DNA from: an uncultured Clostridia bacterium
Lineage (GTDB): Bacteria > Bacillota > Clostridia > Lachnospirales > Cellulosilyticaceae
Assembly (NCBI GenBank): GCA_937921505.1
Contig: CAKZUB010000044.1
Location: forward strand, 1 to 64,000
DNA: 64,000 nucleotides
Direction: 5' to 3'
Every line of letters starts with the position of its first letter. Position 1 is the first letter of the stretch. Both the position numbers and the translations under genes were made by a program. Under the pieces are notes generated by a model. It did not search any database. It was not told where the DNA came from and saw nothing but the letters and a program-made list of their open reading frames with translations. Positions 17,006-26,009 of the stretch are shown one piece after another.

Positions 17006-18025
17006 CTAATCTAATTTTAAATCTTCAATCACGCCTCTTACTATTTCATAATGCCAAGAATACAAGTCTTCCATCTTTAATGAACTTAGCTTTTCTTTAT
17101 TCAAAATAATTCTATCCTCACAAATTTCTGTAATCTTGTGAAAGGGCTCCATATTAAGAACTGAAAAGTTAGATATTCTATTCCATTCATCAACAGATAT
17201 ACTTTCTCTTTGGACTAGCTGCCTTAATAAATCATAGAACGGTTTTTGATGACATGCCAAGTTAAATTTCAGATACCACTCACCCTTAATAAAATTGTCT
17301 ATTTCATTCCATAAATCTTCAATTGCTAATTGTCTATGTTTAATACCTTCTATAGTAAAACATCCAGTATTCATAGCTTCAATAAGCCTTTCTTTCCAAT
17401 TAATTGGAGTCCAATTAAGAGTATAACTCATATGGGCCAGCCACTTTTCATGTGGAATGTACTCCTTATTGACAACAAACAGTGCTTTTATTAAAGGTTT
17501 AATAGATTCATTCAATACAAAATATCCTTGCAAAGGATCTCCTCTATTAATCCATATATCTCCTGCTAGTTTAAAATTCCAGTAAGATTCCCAGAGTAAG
17601 TTAACTGCTTCAGAAAACTCCGGCTTGATAGATAACTTCTTTTCAAATAACTTGGATAGTTTATTATCGGTGTCAAAAAGTATCTTAGCATAGGATAAAT
17701 CCCAGAGTTCTATATCATCATATTTTCTCATAGATTCCACTTCATAATTAATTGTTTTAATATCATATAATACATTGTCAAACTTAACTATGCCCTGTGG
17801 TATAGGAGCTTTATTAGTGTGCCATTCTTTATGACTTTCAAAGTCTAAGTAGAAAGTTATATCCACTTCAGACAAGTGATCAGCAAATCCCCTCGAAAGT
17901 CCTCCATTTAGCGTAATACCTACTACCCCTGGCAAGGACTTAAATTTTGGAAGCATACCATCAAGATGTTCAAGTAATTGATTTATTTCATTTTTAATAC
18001 CTATATCTACGTATGGTCTAGCCAT
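17006..18025 (-). CDS. Nucleotidyltransferase-fold protein (DUF4037-like)
   Basis: 339 residues. The start has the minimal nucleotidyltransferase signature GITLNGGLSRGFADHLSEVDITFYL (Gly-Gly-x-Ser-Arg-Gly and the D/E-x-D metal motif; residues ~37-60), followed by a long helical region. The family resembles DUF4037-type and antibiotic nucleotidyltransferases, but I cannot assign a substrate. ATG at 18025 has AGGAGG with good spacing. The leader contains a 35-codon ORF ending inside a terminator, a layout common for drug-inducible resistance genes. Confidence 0.65.
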   Translation of the reverse strand: MARPYVDIGIKNEINQLLEHLDGMLPKFKSLPGVVGITLNGGLSRGFADHLSEVDITFYLDFESHKEWHTNKAPIPQGIVKFDNVLYDIKTINYEVESMRKYDDIELWDLSYAKILFDTDNKLSKLFEKKLSIKPEFSEAVNLLWESYWNFKLAGDIWINRGDPLQGYFVLNESIKPLIKALFVVNKEYIPHEKWLAHMSYTLNWTPINWKERLIEAMNTGCFTIEGIKHRQLAIEDLWNEIDNFIKGEWYLKFNLACHQKPFYDLLRQLVQRESISVDEWNRISNFSVLNMEPFHKITEICEDRIILNKEKLSSLKMEDLYSWHYEIVRGVIEDLKLD

Positions 18026-18088
18026 ATTCATCCTCCTTAAATTTTTTTTATATAACAATATGATTATGTAAAAGATTGTAATAAAAAA

Positions 18089-18114
18089 GAGCCATAGATT
18101 TTACTCTATGGCTC
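18089..18114 (-). terminator. Leader terminator (candidate attenuator)
   Basis: On the minus strand GAGCCATAG...CTATGGCTC is a perfect 9-bp stem followed by TTTTTT, about 60 bases before the nucleotidyltransferase start. The stop codon of a small upstream ORF lies in its loop. Confidence 0.8.
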
Positions 18115-18208
18115 CTAAAGAACAGGTTAAAGCTATGCCGAGAGATAAAAGATTAAAATCCATATTGAAATTTAGGTACAACAAATAACTGTCAGTAGAT
18201 AACAGCAT
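18101..18208 (-). CDS. Putative 35-residue leader peptide
   Basis: ATG at 18208 is preceded by AGGA at a spacing of six. The peptide starts MLLSTDSYLLYLNFN and is rich in leucine. Its stop codon falls inside the loop of the terminator hairpin, so ribosomes translating it would cover the 5' arm. This fits ribosome-controlled attenuation, but no homology or coding bias beyond this geometry supports it. Confidence 0.45.
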   Translation of the reverse strand: MLLSTDSYLLYLNFNMDFNLLSLGIALTCSLGAIE

Positions 18209-18340
18209 TGTCTTTCCTATTAAATTCAATTTAAGATTTTATCCTTCATCTCCATGCTTCACTTATGTTATTTGATTAGTTAACATCAAGTGTTGCCGGA
18301 TAGCATTCCACCCTTCATAATCATATTGTTATATGTCTAT

Positions 18341-18369
18341 ATTAAATCACGCAAGGTTAATGATGTCAA
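18341..18369 (-). promoter_or_regulatory. Probable sigma-A promoter of the leader transcript
   Basis: On the minus strand TTGACA (18369-18364), 17 bases, then TTTAAT (18346-18341; TAATAT is also present two bases further). Transcription from here would give a leader of about 300 nt before the nucleotidyltransferase gene. Confidence 0.6.
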
Positions 18370-18474
18370 TAACTTTTATTCCTTGTCCCTAATTTCCCGA
18401 GATGAGATAAACAGTTTATATTGTTAGATATCCAAATAATACCTATAAATAAGCTATGTACCTGTATATAAAAT

Positions 18475-19209
18475 CTATAGTAACGCAACTAAGGCTACTA
18501 CATCGGTAAAGTTAGCTAAACAATGTACTGTTATGGATAGTTTTAATGAATCCTTTTTATATACCCAATAGAACAATGGTAAAAATGCTACAATTCTAGC
18601 AACAATCATCCATGGTGACCATAAGTGATACACTGAAAATAACACTGTGTTTACAAGCACACTATATTTTCCCATCCACTTCATGCGTGCAAGTAAAAAT
18701 CCTCTAAAATATAGTTCCTCAATTATTGGAAGTATGATTGTAAAAATAAAGAAGCTTACTAGTATTGTAATGATGATTATACTTCTGCTAAAAAGACTCC
18801 TATCTTCCGTCAAATTGTACCAGCTCGGAATAAAGCTAAATACATTCTTTAATAAGAAGCTTGTAACCGGCTTTAAGATAGTCATTAGTATTCCCATAAC
18901 TGTAAACAAGGTTATGGAATAAAGAAAAAAGTCTTTACCCTTTATCTTACTTTTTAACCTTAGTATATTAAATATATTATAGTTTCCCTCTTCCTTTTTT
19001 ACTACATAAAATAAATATCCAAGCTCCCCAAGGACTATTCCTAAACCTCCGGCTAACCCCAACACAATACTCTTAGGATATCCCTCAAATACTCCACTCT
19101 TTAACAATAAAACATAAACCAATGTTAATATAATTCCCGGTAATAAGTGAAGTGTTACCAACTTACCTATACTTCTAATTTGTCTAGATTCTTCTAAATT
19201 TTTATTCAT
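18475..19209 (-). CDS. CPBP-family intramembrane metalloprotease (CAAX protease-like)
   Basis: 244 residues from the ATG at 19209 (GGAGGG upstream). There are about six to seven membrane helices. The catalytic signature is present: IIEELYFRGFLLARM (EExxxR), the later VLFSVYHLW (FxxxH) and SITVHCLANF (HxxxN/D). In Firmicutes such proteins process peptides or give bacteriocin immunity. A MerR-type promoter lies immediately upstream, directly after the MerR gene. Confidence 0.85.
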   Translation of the reverse strand: MNKNLEESRQIRSIGKLVTLHLLPGIILTLVYVLLLKSGVFEGYPKSIVLGLAGGLGIVLGELGYLFYVVKKEEGNYNIFNILRLKSKIKGKDFFLYSITLFTVMGILMTILKPVTSFLLKNVFSFIPSWYNLTEDRSLFSRSIIIITILVSFFIFTIILPIIEELYFRGFLLARMKWMGKYSVLVNTVLFSVYHLWSPWMIVARIVAFLPLFYWVYKKDSLKLSITVHCLANFTDVVALVALL

Positions 19210-19241
19210 CACAAGACCCTCCAATAATTAACTTTAACCTT

Positions 19242-19272
19242 AGTCTAAACCATGGGATGACCCCAAGGTCAA
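19242..19272 (-). promoter_or_regulatory. MerR-type promoter with 19-bp spacer and dyad operator
   Basis: On the minus strand: -35 TTGACC (19272-19267), a 19-bp spacer, then -10 TAGACT (19247-19242). The spacer holds the dyad ACCTTGGG....CCCATGGT (one mismatch). Overlong spacers with a dyad between -35 and -10 are diagnostic for MerR-family activation by DNA untwisting. Confidence 0.75.
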
Positions 19273-19289
19273 TAACTAATTTTGAAAAA

Positions 19290-20075
19290 TTATTGAAGTG
19301 GTATATAAACTTCTAAATAGGATTTCCCTATGCCTTCATCGTTAACCATTAACAACATACCTATGATAGCTATCCCCTTATGTCTGTAACCCTCTTTATC
19401 AATCCATTCAAGAGACTCTTTAAATGCCTCTCCCATAACATCTTTTTTATGCAAACCATCCTCTAAAATAGTATACGCACATTTTTCATACTGTAAAATA
19501 CAATCGTCTTTTTCATTACTATTATTATTCATATCCTTTGTAATAAGCATTTCAGTGGATTCTATCCCCTGAGCATTACACCTAATATATCGTTTCATAC
19601 TTTTTATAATTGAGGCGTCATCCAATCCATTTCTATTTTTATGAATAATTTCAAATTCATCATAAGCTCTAAAATCCGATATCCTCCCCAAAATTTTAAT
19701 AGGATCCATAGACCTAATTGTATATTTGCCCATAAATCTGTCTATATCATCACATCCCTTTTTTGTAGCCTCTATTCTATCAACTATCGCCTTTAATCTG
19801 TCTATTTCCTTAATTACTTCATTCCTTTTTCTATCCAAGATACCTTTTATATTCTTTATAGTACCTTGCTTATGTATTTTCTCAATGGTCTTAAACTCTA
19901 AATCTAATGACCTATAAAACTCAATTAATAGCACAGTGTCTATATCTTGAAGATCATATTTTCTATAGTTATTCTCACTATTTTGTTTTGGCATTAAAAT
20001 TCCTTTTTCTTCATAGTACCTTAACTTATCCTTGGAAATCGCTATTATATTAGCAACTTGTCCTATTGTATACAT
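19290..20075 (-). CDS. MerR-family regulator with C-terminal effector domain
   Basis: 261 residues from the ATG at 20075 (AAGGGG upstream). The N-terminus is the MerR winged helix (MYTIGQVANIIAISKDKLRYYEEKGIL), followed by the dimerising coiled coil (~80-115) and a ~150-residue domain of GyrI/BmrR type suited to bind small molecules. It lies directly upstream of a MerR-type promoter and the CPBP protease gene, its likely target. Confidence 0.88.
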   Translation of the reverse strand: MYTIGQVANIIAISKDKLRYYEEKGILMPKQNSENNYRKYDLQDIDTVLLIEFYRSLDLEFKTIEKIHKQGTIKNIKGILDRKRNEVIKEIDRLKAIVDRIEATKKGCDDIDRFMGKYTIRSMDPIKILGRISDFRAYDEFEIIHKNRNGLDDASIIKSMKRYIRCNAQGIESTEMLITKDMNNNSNEKDDCILQYEKCAYTILEDGLHKKDVMGEAFKESLEWIDKEGYRHKGIAIIGMLLMVNDEGIGKSYLEVYIPLQ

Positions 20076-20204
20076 AGCCTGTCCCCTTCTCATATTAACT
20101 TACTCTCTATATTATACTTATTAAACACTCTTATCATAAAATTATTCAAGCTTTTCTCTAACTATATTTTTTTGATTATTTAAAATACGATACTGATTTG
20201 GACA

Positions 20205-20247
20205 CAAAAAACACACCTGAATTTAGTAATATCAATACCTTCAGGTG
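20205..20247 (-). terminator. Intrinsic terminator
   Basis: On the minus strand TTCAGGTG region: CACCTGAA/TTCAGGTG arms (20214-20221 and 20240-20247), followed by GTGTTTTTTG. It would end transcription from the 20.3-kb gene. Confidence 0.7.
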
Positions 20248-20257
20248 CATTCCGCAT

Positions 20258-20285
20258 TCACTTATGGTACGGTTCACCGTATCGA
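20258..20285. repeat. Short palindromic repeat, copy 1
   Basis: CTTATGGTACGGTTCACCGTATC; the core GGTACGG/CCGTATC is palindromic. Related copies are near 21026-21048 and 24231-24256. Confidence 0.55.
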
Positions 20286-20290
20286 TGTGG

Positions 20291-20704
20291 CTAGTGGGTT
20301 GCTTTACTCCATATCAACCTAATGTCATCCTTTTTCTGTCCTTGTAAATATATCCTTTGGATATTTTCAAAGTTATCTTCGATGCTGATTTCGCTATCTC
20401 CATCTTTATTAAATCTTCCTGCTATACTATATCTTATCTTAATATACACCTCTTCACCTTTGATTTGATATCGGTAACCACTAAAGGCTTGCGCGCTACT
20501 ACCAGTAGTCCCCCTAAATCTCAACTGGTTATCCTCAACTGTAATTTCTCTGACGGGATAATTTTCAACATGAATGTAGGCTCCATAAACAAAGGCCACA
20601 AAATATGTCAAACTAAGTAAAATAAGAATACTCCAACCCACTACCGAAATTATTTTGTTTTTTATCTTTACACCTGATTGAGTTATTTTACTCCTAATTG
20701 TCAT
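20291..20704 (-). CDS. Hypothetical membrane-anchored small protein
   Basis: 137 residues: a basic N-terminus, one membrane helix (ISVVGWSILILLSLTYFVAFVYGAY, residues ~20-45), then a soluble domain rich in beta strands (EITVEDNQLRFRG...EEVYIKIRYSIAGRF) outside. It lacks a family signature. A terminator follows. Start could be GTG at 20707 or ATG at 20704. Confidence 0.6.
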   Translation of the reverse strand: MTIRSKITQSGVKIKNKIISVVGWSILILLSLTYFVAFVYGAYIHVENYPVREITVEDNQLRFRGTTGSSAQAFSGYRYQIKGEEVYIKIRYSIAGRFNKDGDSEISIEDNFENIQRIYLQGQKKDDIRLIWSKATH

Positions 20705-20707
20705 CAC

Positions 20708-21188
20708 TCCTCATCATATTTTCCTTAAAAATTTAAAACTGTTATCATATAATGTATTTTTCTATGTATCATTTCCAACATATCTATAATTCTCTAAGTT
20801 CTAAATAATAAAAAGCCCCTTCTGACTTTTTATCTGAAAGGCAGTTGCTATCCCGCATTTCTTATTCTCTTAGTTTATTTGCTTTAAAATAATTTGTTCC
20901 TGGTTTATGATGTAGTCTTAAAGCCATACCATATCCCAAGCAATCCTATTTCAGCATATAGCCTATTTTCCTTGCTTCTTCACATAAAATAATACTTACA
21001 ATGCTTCCATCCATCAAAGAAACACAATCATTTATGATACGGTTCTCCCCACCTCGTTAATGACAGGTTCTTCTACAAAAAGCAAGCCTATCAAGGATTA
21101 CTTTCTTCTCCTCAATAGGCTCCTTAATATAAATATTACTTTTTAGTGGTTAGCAAATAACTGCTTTTCTACCTCATTCATAGTCTCT
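20708..21188. other. Non-coding stretch with repeat remnants
   Basis: No intact gene. It contains copy 2 of the palindromic repeat (TTATGATACGGTTCTCC near 21031) and, at 21141-21180, a 40-bp stretch that recurs with about 80% identity at 21831-21870. On the minus strand both copies encode a similar peptide tail (EVEKQLFANH and EVEKLLSANH, then stop), so two related genes once ended here. Confidence 0.5.
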
Positions 21189-21284
21189 TCAATAGGTGCA
21201 ATCGTGTTCTTTCAAGACCTTTGCTGATTTAATATCTCTCTCAGCCTTATCAAGCCAATCTTTATATCTTAATGTATCAACCAT
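21189..21284 (-). pseudogene. HEPN-domain toxin remnant (HepT-like), N-terminal piece
   Basis: 31 residues (MVDTLRYKDWLDKAERDIKS...) that match the first helix of HEPN proteins, then a stop. It overlaps the stop of the MNT gene by 8 bases, the normal layout of MntA/HepT pairs. The Rx4-6H active site is missing. A separate downstream frame ends in EVEKQLFANH, so the gene appears broken by a frameshift or deletion. Confidence 0.6.
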
Positions 21285-21585
21285 AAATTATAACTCCCGT
21301 ATTCTTTATTTGATAAGCGAACGCTGATTGGTCTAGTACACACTCTTCCCATTCTCTGTTTGTATAAAGCACTATATCAAAGGGGATATCACTCTCAATT
21401 TCTACATACATATCTGTCAAAAGTTCTTTCTTATTACTTGTATCTTGAATAACACATAAATCAATATCGCTTGTTTCTCTGAAAACACCTTTTGCTACAG
21501 AACCAAATAATATAATCCTAGATGGTTGAAATTTTTGTATCAACTGTTCTTTAATTTGTTCTAAAACTTTATTATAGTCAGGCAC
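21277..21585 (-). CDS. MNT-type nucleotidyltransferase (MntA-like antitoxin)
   Basis: 102 residues with the minimal nucleotidyltransferase signature ILFGSVAKGVFRETSDIDLCVI (GSxxxG...DxD; residues ~25-46) and a third acidic position (PFDIVLY). GTG start at 21585 with GAGGAGG. In MntA-HepT systems this enzyme AMPylates and so silences the HEPN RNase. Its toxin partner here is truncated, leaving an orphan antitoxin. Confidence 0.8.
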   Translation of the reverse strand: MPDYNKVLEQIKEQLIQKFQPSRIILFGSVAKGVFRETSDIDLCVIQDTSNKKELLTDMYVEIESDIPFDIVLYTNREWEECVLDQSAFAYQIKNTGVIIYG

Positions 21586-22297
21586 CGTGTTTCCTCCTCA
21601 AATAGCTTTTGTTCTATACCACAATCTAGGACTAAATAAAAACTCCTATTTAATGGAATATCTCTTTCCAATATTCTTTTATTATACACTATTAAAATGA
21701 TCTTTGTTAACTTATTTCCCATAATATTATATTCTATACTGCTTTATTTACTCTATGCTTGCTTTTATAACCTAAAATGCCTACTGAGGTTAATTTTGCT
21801 CCCCCTGATAGACTTTTTATGTAAAGAACATTTTAGTGATTAGCAGATAACAGTTTTTCTACTTCATCCCTTGCTAAAAACTATTCGACTTGATGATATT
21901 TGAACGTTATATATGAAAAAGGCATCAGCAACACGCTTACAACTATTGCAAAATAGGCATAATAATATAGGGATGTATTATATACCCCAAGACGTCATAA
22001 CCAAAACCAATTGGATGAATCATGTTTGTATATTCCATCATTTTACTTGGTAACAGTAAGTAGAGTGGATGTAAAAACCTAATGTTGTATGATGGTTTGA
22101 TAAACATAGGAATAAAAATCAATGCACCACTTATTGTAATAACGATATCCGACTTTTTATCGGATAGGGATTGCTTTAATTATATCTTCTTGTATTTGCT
22201 CATCTAACTTTAGCTTGCTGTGGTCTATCTTCCTTTCACCTATACAAATCTATAGGATATATTTCTAATAACTTGCAACGCAGCTATACTTGTTAAG
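21586..22297. other. Decayed gene region
   Basis: No intact gene. At 21831-21870 is the second copy of the EVEKLLSANH tail. Around 21930-22150 the minus strand reads a membrane-protein fragment (for example FIKPSYNIRFLHPLYLLLP, then MIHPIGFGYDVLGYIIHPY), like a piece of an ABC-type permease, broken by stops. At 22150-22250 a tail of another frame (SKLKLDEQIQEDIIKAIPIR) ends in a stop. Confidence 0.45.
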
Positions 22298-23143
22298 TTA
22301 TCTTATTGGTATTAATAATTTAAATGTATGGTTATTAGGATCTTTGAATATTTCCTCATAAACTTCTATCTCATCATTATCATCCATTGTTAATCCATTT
22401 TCTTTAATATAATCAAAGGTTTTATTATACGCATCATGTGTCTTAATATTCTCTGGTACCTCAGCTAACAGAAACTTTTGTTTACATATTACCCTTTTTA
22501 CCATCCCCTCTGGCACAGTACAGGATTCTTTAACTTCAATTCCTGACATATAAGTAAAAGTATTACCTTGATTACAAGAATCATGCTCACAAATTCCATA
22601 CATTACATTTGGAATCACTGGATCCTTTATAACCTCTACCTTATCCAAAAAATCACTCCATAGTCTTCCTATGCTTCCATCTACATCCCATTGCTTTGCT
22701 TTACATTCCATACCCACTACAGTTATATTGTCTTTATAGATAATCTTATAATTCATAAATTTACTCCTCTCTGCAACATTCAAATTTTCATTAATACTAA
22801 TCTGGTAAATGCCTAGATCCACACCTTCACTACGACACTTGCTTGGGGACAAGTTGTAAGTTCTTGTAAATGCTCTAGTAAAAACATCATGAGATTCAAA
22901 CCCATACTCATAAGCTATATCTGATATATTTCTTTTGCTTACTTTTATCTCATGAGCAGCACATGAGAGCCTTTTTTTCAAAATATAGGATTTTATTGTT
23001 TCTCCTGTAACAACTTTAAATAACCGATAGGTATGGGGTACAGAAAAATTCACATATTGTGCAATTTTGTAAATACTTATATCTTCTTTTAAGTTTTTAT
23101 CAATATAGTCGATAACTTCCTGTATAGTTTGATAATAATTCAC
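22298..23143 (-). CDS. AraC-family regulator with GyrI-like effector domain
   Basis: 281 residues. The N-terminal AraC DNA-binding domain has both helix-turn-helix motifs (DISIYKIAQYVNFSVPHTYRLFK and ISDIAYEYGFESHDVFTRAF, residues ~20-95). The remainder (~120-281) is a GyrI/BmrR-like small-molecule-binding domain. This order is found in MarA/Rob-type drug and metabolite sensors. The start is a GTG at 23143. No obvious target is adjacent. Confidence 0.85.
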   Translation of the reverse strand: MNYYQTIQEVIDYIDKNLKEDISIYKIAQYVNFSVPHTYRLFKVVTGETIKSYILKKRLSCAAHEIKVSKRNISDIAYEYGFESHDVFTRAFTRTYNLSPSKCRSEGVDLGIYQISINENLNVAERSKFMNYKIIYKDNITVVGMECKAKQWDVDGSIGRLWSDFLDKVEVIKDPVIPNVMYGICEHDSCNQGNTFTYMSGIEVKESCTVPEGMVKRVICKQKFLLAEVPENIKTHDAYNKTFDYIKENGLTMDDNDEIEVYEEIFKDPNNHTFKLLIPIR

Positions 23144-23600
23144 TAGAACTCACCATCCAATTTTTCATTAATGCGCATTAACTACAAGATAAATATACCA
23201 TTCATAAAAAATACAATCTCGATGTTTTTTATCATGTTTTCAATGTATTATAAAAACTTCTAATCTAGAATCTGACCTCTCTACATTTGATTTAATGTAT
23301 GGGACTAGCTCCTCTAGTACGATTCTATGAATTATCTACATAATATTGGCTAGTCATCATTTGATCATATAGAGTTTATAAGTTTAGTTTATTATAAGGG
23401 AACATTATTTCTCAGCCCTCTTACACAACAAAGTAGACGTTAGAAGTGACTACTTCCAACGCCCATTAATGTTACTTTAGATTTTCTAAACCTAAAACAT
23501 CTGCCAAGACCTTTGAGAATGGTTATAAAATGATACTAAATAACAAAAACAACTCTTGCCTTCTGTTCAATTTATTTCATGCAAGGTATTATTTTCCATT
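23144..23600. other. Intergenic stretch, nothing coding seen
   Basis: About 450 bases without a credible gene or ribosome site. One hairpin (ACGTTAGAAGT/ACTTCCAACG near 23438-23463) lies in the middle. Confidence 0.5.
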
Positions 23601-23813
23601 CTAATTCCAGTCTATATCACTATCATTAAGGGCTTCGCCTTGTTCCATAGCCTTTTGAGTTTCTAATATACGTATTCTTTCACTTGGGGTAACCTTAGTA
23701 AAATCCGAATCCCAAGCCAAGACCATTCTTTTAATAAATTCATAGGCTAAATTCTGTTCTTCTTCTGGTAACATATCTACTAGTTCTACTATTTGTTGTG
23801 ATACTGGTGACAT
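23601..23813 (-). CDS. Antitoxin of a RelE-type toxin-antitoxin pair
   Basis: 70 residues, acidic, with a helical N-terminal half (QQIVELVDMLPEEEQNLAYEFIKRM) and an extended tail (ALNDSDIDWN) of the type that wraps a toxin. It lies 14 bases downstream of a RelE-like gene. The GAGGAGG ribosome site is strong. The toxin-first order is less common than antitoxin-first. The assignment rests mostly on the neighbour. Confidence 0.65.
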   Translation of the reverse strand: MSPVSQQIVELVDMLPEEEQNLAYEFIKRMVLAWDSDFTKVTPSERIRILETQKAMEQGEALNDSDIDWN

Positions 23814-23827
23814 ATCTATACCTCCTC

Positions 23828-24088
23828 TTATTTATAAATATCTCCTCTTGAACCAACTTCTACTATATATAGTAATGCATTATTATTTTCATCTTTTCTA
23901 TACTCATATAATATTCTATACTTACCCACACGTAAACGATACATATCTTGTATACCCTGAAGATTTTTTATATCCCCTTTAGGTGGTACTTCTAATAATC
24001 CTAAGATACCGTTCCTTATTCTTAACTTTGTAGGCTTATCCATAGAATTAATCATCTTTACCGCTACTTTAGAATAAAGTATATTCAT
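23828..24088 (-). CDS. RelE/ParE-family toxin
   Basis: 86 residues from the ATG at 24088 (AGAAAGGA upstream). The RelE fold is recognisable: NLQGIQDMYRLRVGKYRILYEYRKD, where the basic residues of YRLRVGKYR are typical of mRNA-cutting RelE toxins. The C-terminus (LLYIVEVGSRGDIYK) matches the usual end. Followed by its putative antitoxin. Confidence 0.85.
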   Translation of the reverse strand: MNILYSKVAVKMINSMDKPTKLRIRNGILGLLEVPPKGDIKNLQGIQDMYRLRVGKYRILYEYRKDENNNALLYIVEVGSRGDIYK

Positions 24089-24230
24089 TTTCTTATCCTT
24101 TCTAAGCATAACTACTTCTTTATCTTATTATACTCCTATTACTATCATTTTAAAACAAAAGCCCTTAACAAAAAAGATCATTACTTAAAATTACCTATAA
24201 CCAACTAATTTTTTAAAAACAGCACTTACT

Positions 24231-24256
24231 TATGGTAAGGTTCACCGTATCATAAA
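24231..24256. repeat. Short palindromic repeat, copy 3
   Basis: CTTATGGTAAGGTTCACCGTATCATAA, the same unit as copies near 20260 and 21031. Confidence 0.5.
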
Positions 24257-24278
24257 TAGGGATGGTTTAAAACTTCTC

Positions 24279-26009
24279 TTATAAACCACTAAATTTATAT
24301 TTGCAAAGTGCAAATTTAATAGCTGTATAGCTCACTTCGTCTGGCAGTGCTTCTTTGATGGGTTTTAAAAACTCTGCACCACATTTTTCTATAGCTGCTG
24401 CAATTTGTTCTTCATAAAGCTTAGGAATAAATTCACTATAATCAAGCTCAAAACCTTCCTCAAAGCACTTTAATAAGTGATTTTCTACAGTCATAGGGGT
24501 AAGGTTTCTTTCTTTAGCTATTTCACTTATATTCATACCTTCCTTGTAGAGCGTATACGTATGTCTGTGACTATCTTTTGACCCAGTTTTTGTGGTTTGT
24601 TTGGAGACCTTACTTGCCTCTTGCTGTGAAATCTCTATGTCTTGCTCTGGGATATTATTTTCGGCCATATACTTTATAATAACTTCTATAAAAAGATCTC
24701 CGTATTTTTCTAATTTATGCTCTCCAACACCGCTTACTTGCAGCATTTTCTCCTTATTGCTTGGATACTTTTTGCACATATCTTTAAGCGTGGTATCTGG
24801 AAAAATCATAAATGGTTGTACGCCATGTTCTCTTGCAATCTGCGCTCTTACTTGTCTTAGACTATTAAATAAATCTGGCTTGACTAGTGTTTCTATGTGT
24901 TCTACAGGCTGATCTTTAATTAGAGTACGTCTGATCGCTACTTTTTGATGCCCTTTTAACACGTCATAGCTCTTGAGTGTCAATCTTAAAATGGGATACT
25001 GATCCCCGACCAGTGCTAAATATCCTTCTGCAATTAAAAAGGATATAATCTCTTTAATGGTTTCTTTACTATAATCTTTCATAATGGCATATGTTGGAAG
25101 CAGATTAAAGCGCATAGCTCTAATCTTTTGAGTATTTGCCCCTTTTAGCACATCTGTAACGAGTGTGCTCCCAAACTGTTCGTTCATTCTTTTGGTACAA
25201 CTCATAATCATCTGAGCTTCTATCGTAATATCCGTTTGCTCTGTCTCATTATTACAGCTTCCACAGTTATCACAGCCCTCGTCCAACGCTTCTTGTCCAA
25301 AATAGGTGAGAATAGTACTTCTAAGACACCCTTCTGTATTGCAATAATCCACCATCCCATTAAGTTTTTGATACTCTGCACTATGATCTGTGCCAAATCC
25401 ACCATTTTCTATAAGAAACCTATTAGTCATAATATCCTGTGTCCCAAAAAGCAAGATGCATGTAGCATCTTCCCCGTCGCGCCCAGCTCTTCCGGCCTCT
25501 TGGTAATAGCTTTCCATATTTTTTGGCATATTGTAATGTATGACAAACCTTACATTAGGCTTATCTATTCCCATTCCAAAAGCATTAGTTGCTACCATAA
25601 TAGGTGCTTTATCATATAAAAAATCTTCTTGATTTTTAGAACGTTCTTCTTCTTTAAGTCCTGCATGATACTTCGCTGCTAATATCCCCAAAGCATTAAG
25701 TTTATCACAAACTTCATCTACAGTTTTTCGTGTGGCACCATAAATAATACCACTCTTCCCCTGATTTTGAGTGATATAAGCTTTTAAATCTTCAAATTTA
25801 CTTTTGGGCTTTCTCACTTCAAAATAGAGATTAGGCCTATCAAAGCTTCCTACACATTCAAAAGGACTTTTAAGTCTAAGTAAACTGATAATATCTTCTT
25901 TAACAAGCTCCGTAGCTGTTGCAGTAAACGCTGCCACAATGGGTTTTTTAGGAAGAAGTTCTATCATCCTAGCAATGCGTCTGTAGCTAGGTCTAAAATC
26001 ATGCCCCCA
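24279..26009 (-). pseudogene. recQ: RecQ helicase, C-terminal part (gene split by the 11.8-kb element)
   Basis: The frame begins at the Trp codon of WGHDFRPSYRRIARMIELLP (26009) and continues through helicase motifs III-VI (FTATA, GSFDRPNLYFEVR, GIIYGATRKTVDE, ATNAFGMGIDKPNVRFVIHYNMPKNMESYYQEAGRAGRDG), the zinc-binding Cys set (CNTEGCLRS...CDNCGSC), the winged helix and an HRDC-like region. Length ~576 codons. Joined to the part at 37779-38207 it gives an uninterrupted RecQ. An internal ATG (25967) could give a product, but it would lack the ATPase Walker motifs. Confidence 0.9.

Noticed and set aside
18260-18320. AGGGTGGAATGCTATCCGG on the minus strand, like a T-box
   Set aside because: It lies ~180 bases from the terminator and lacks the canonical T-box bulge sequence, so it cannot form the antiterminator.
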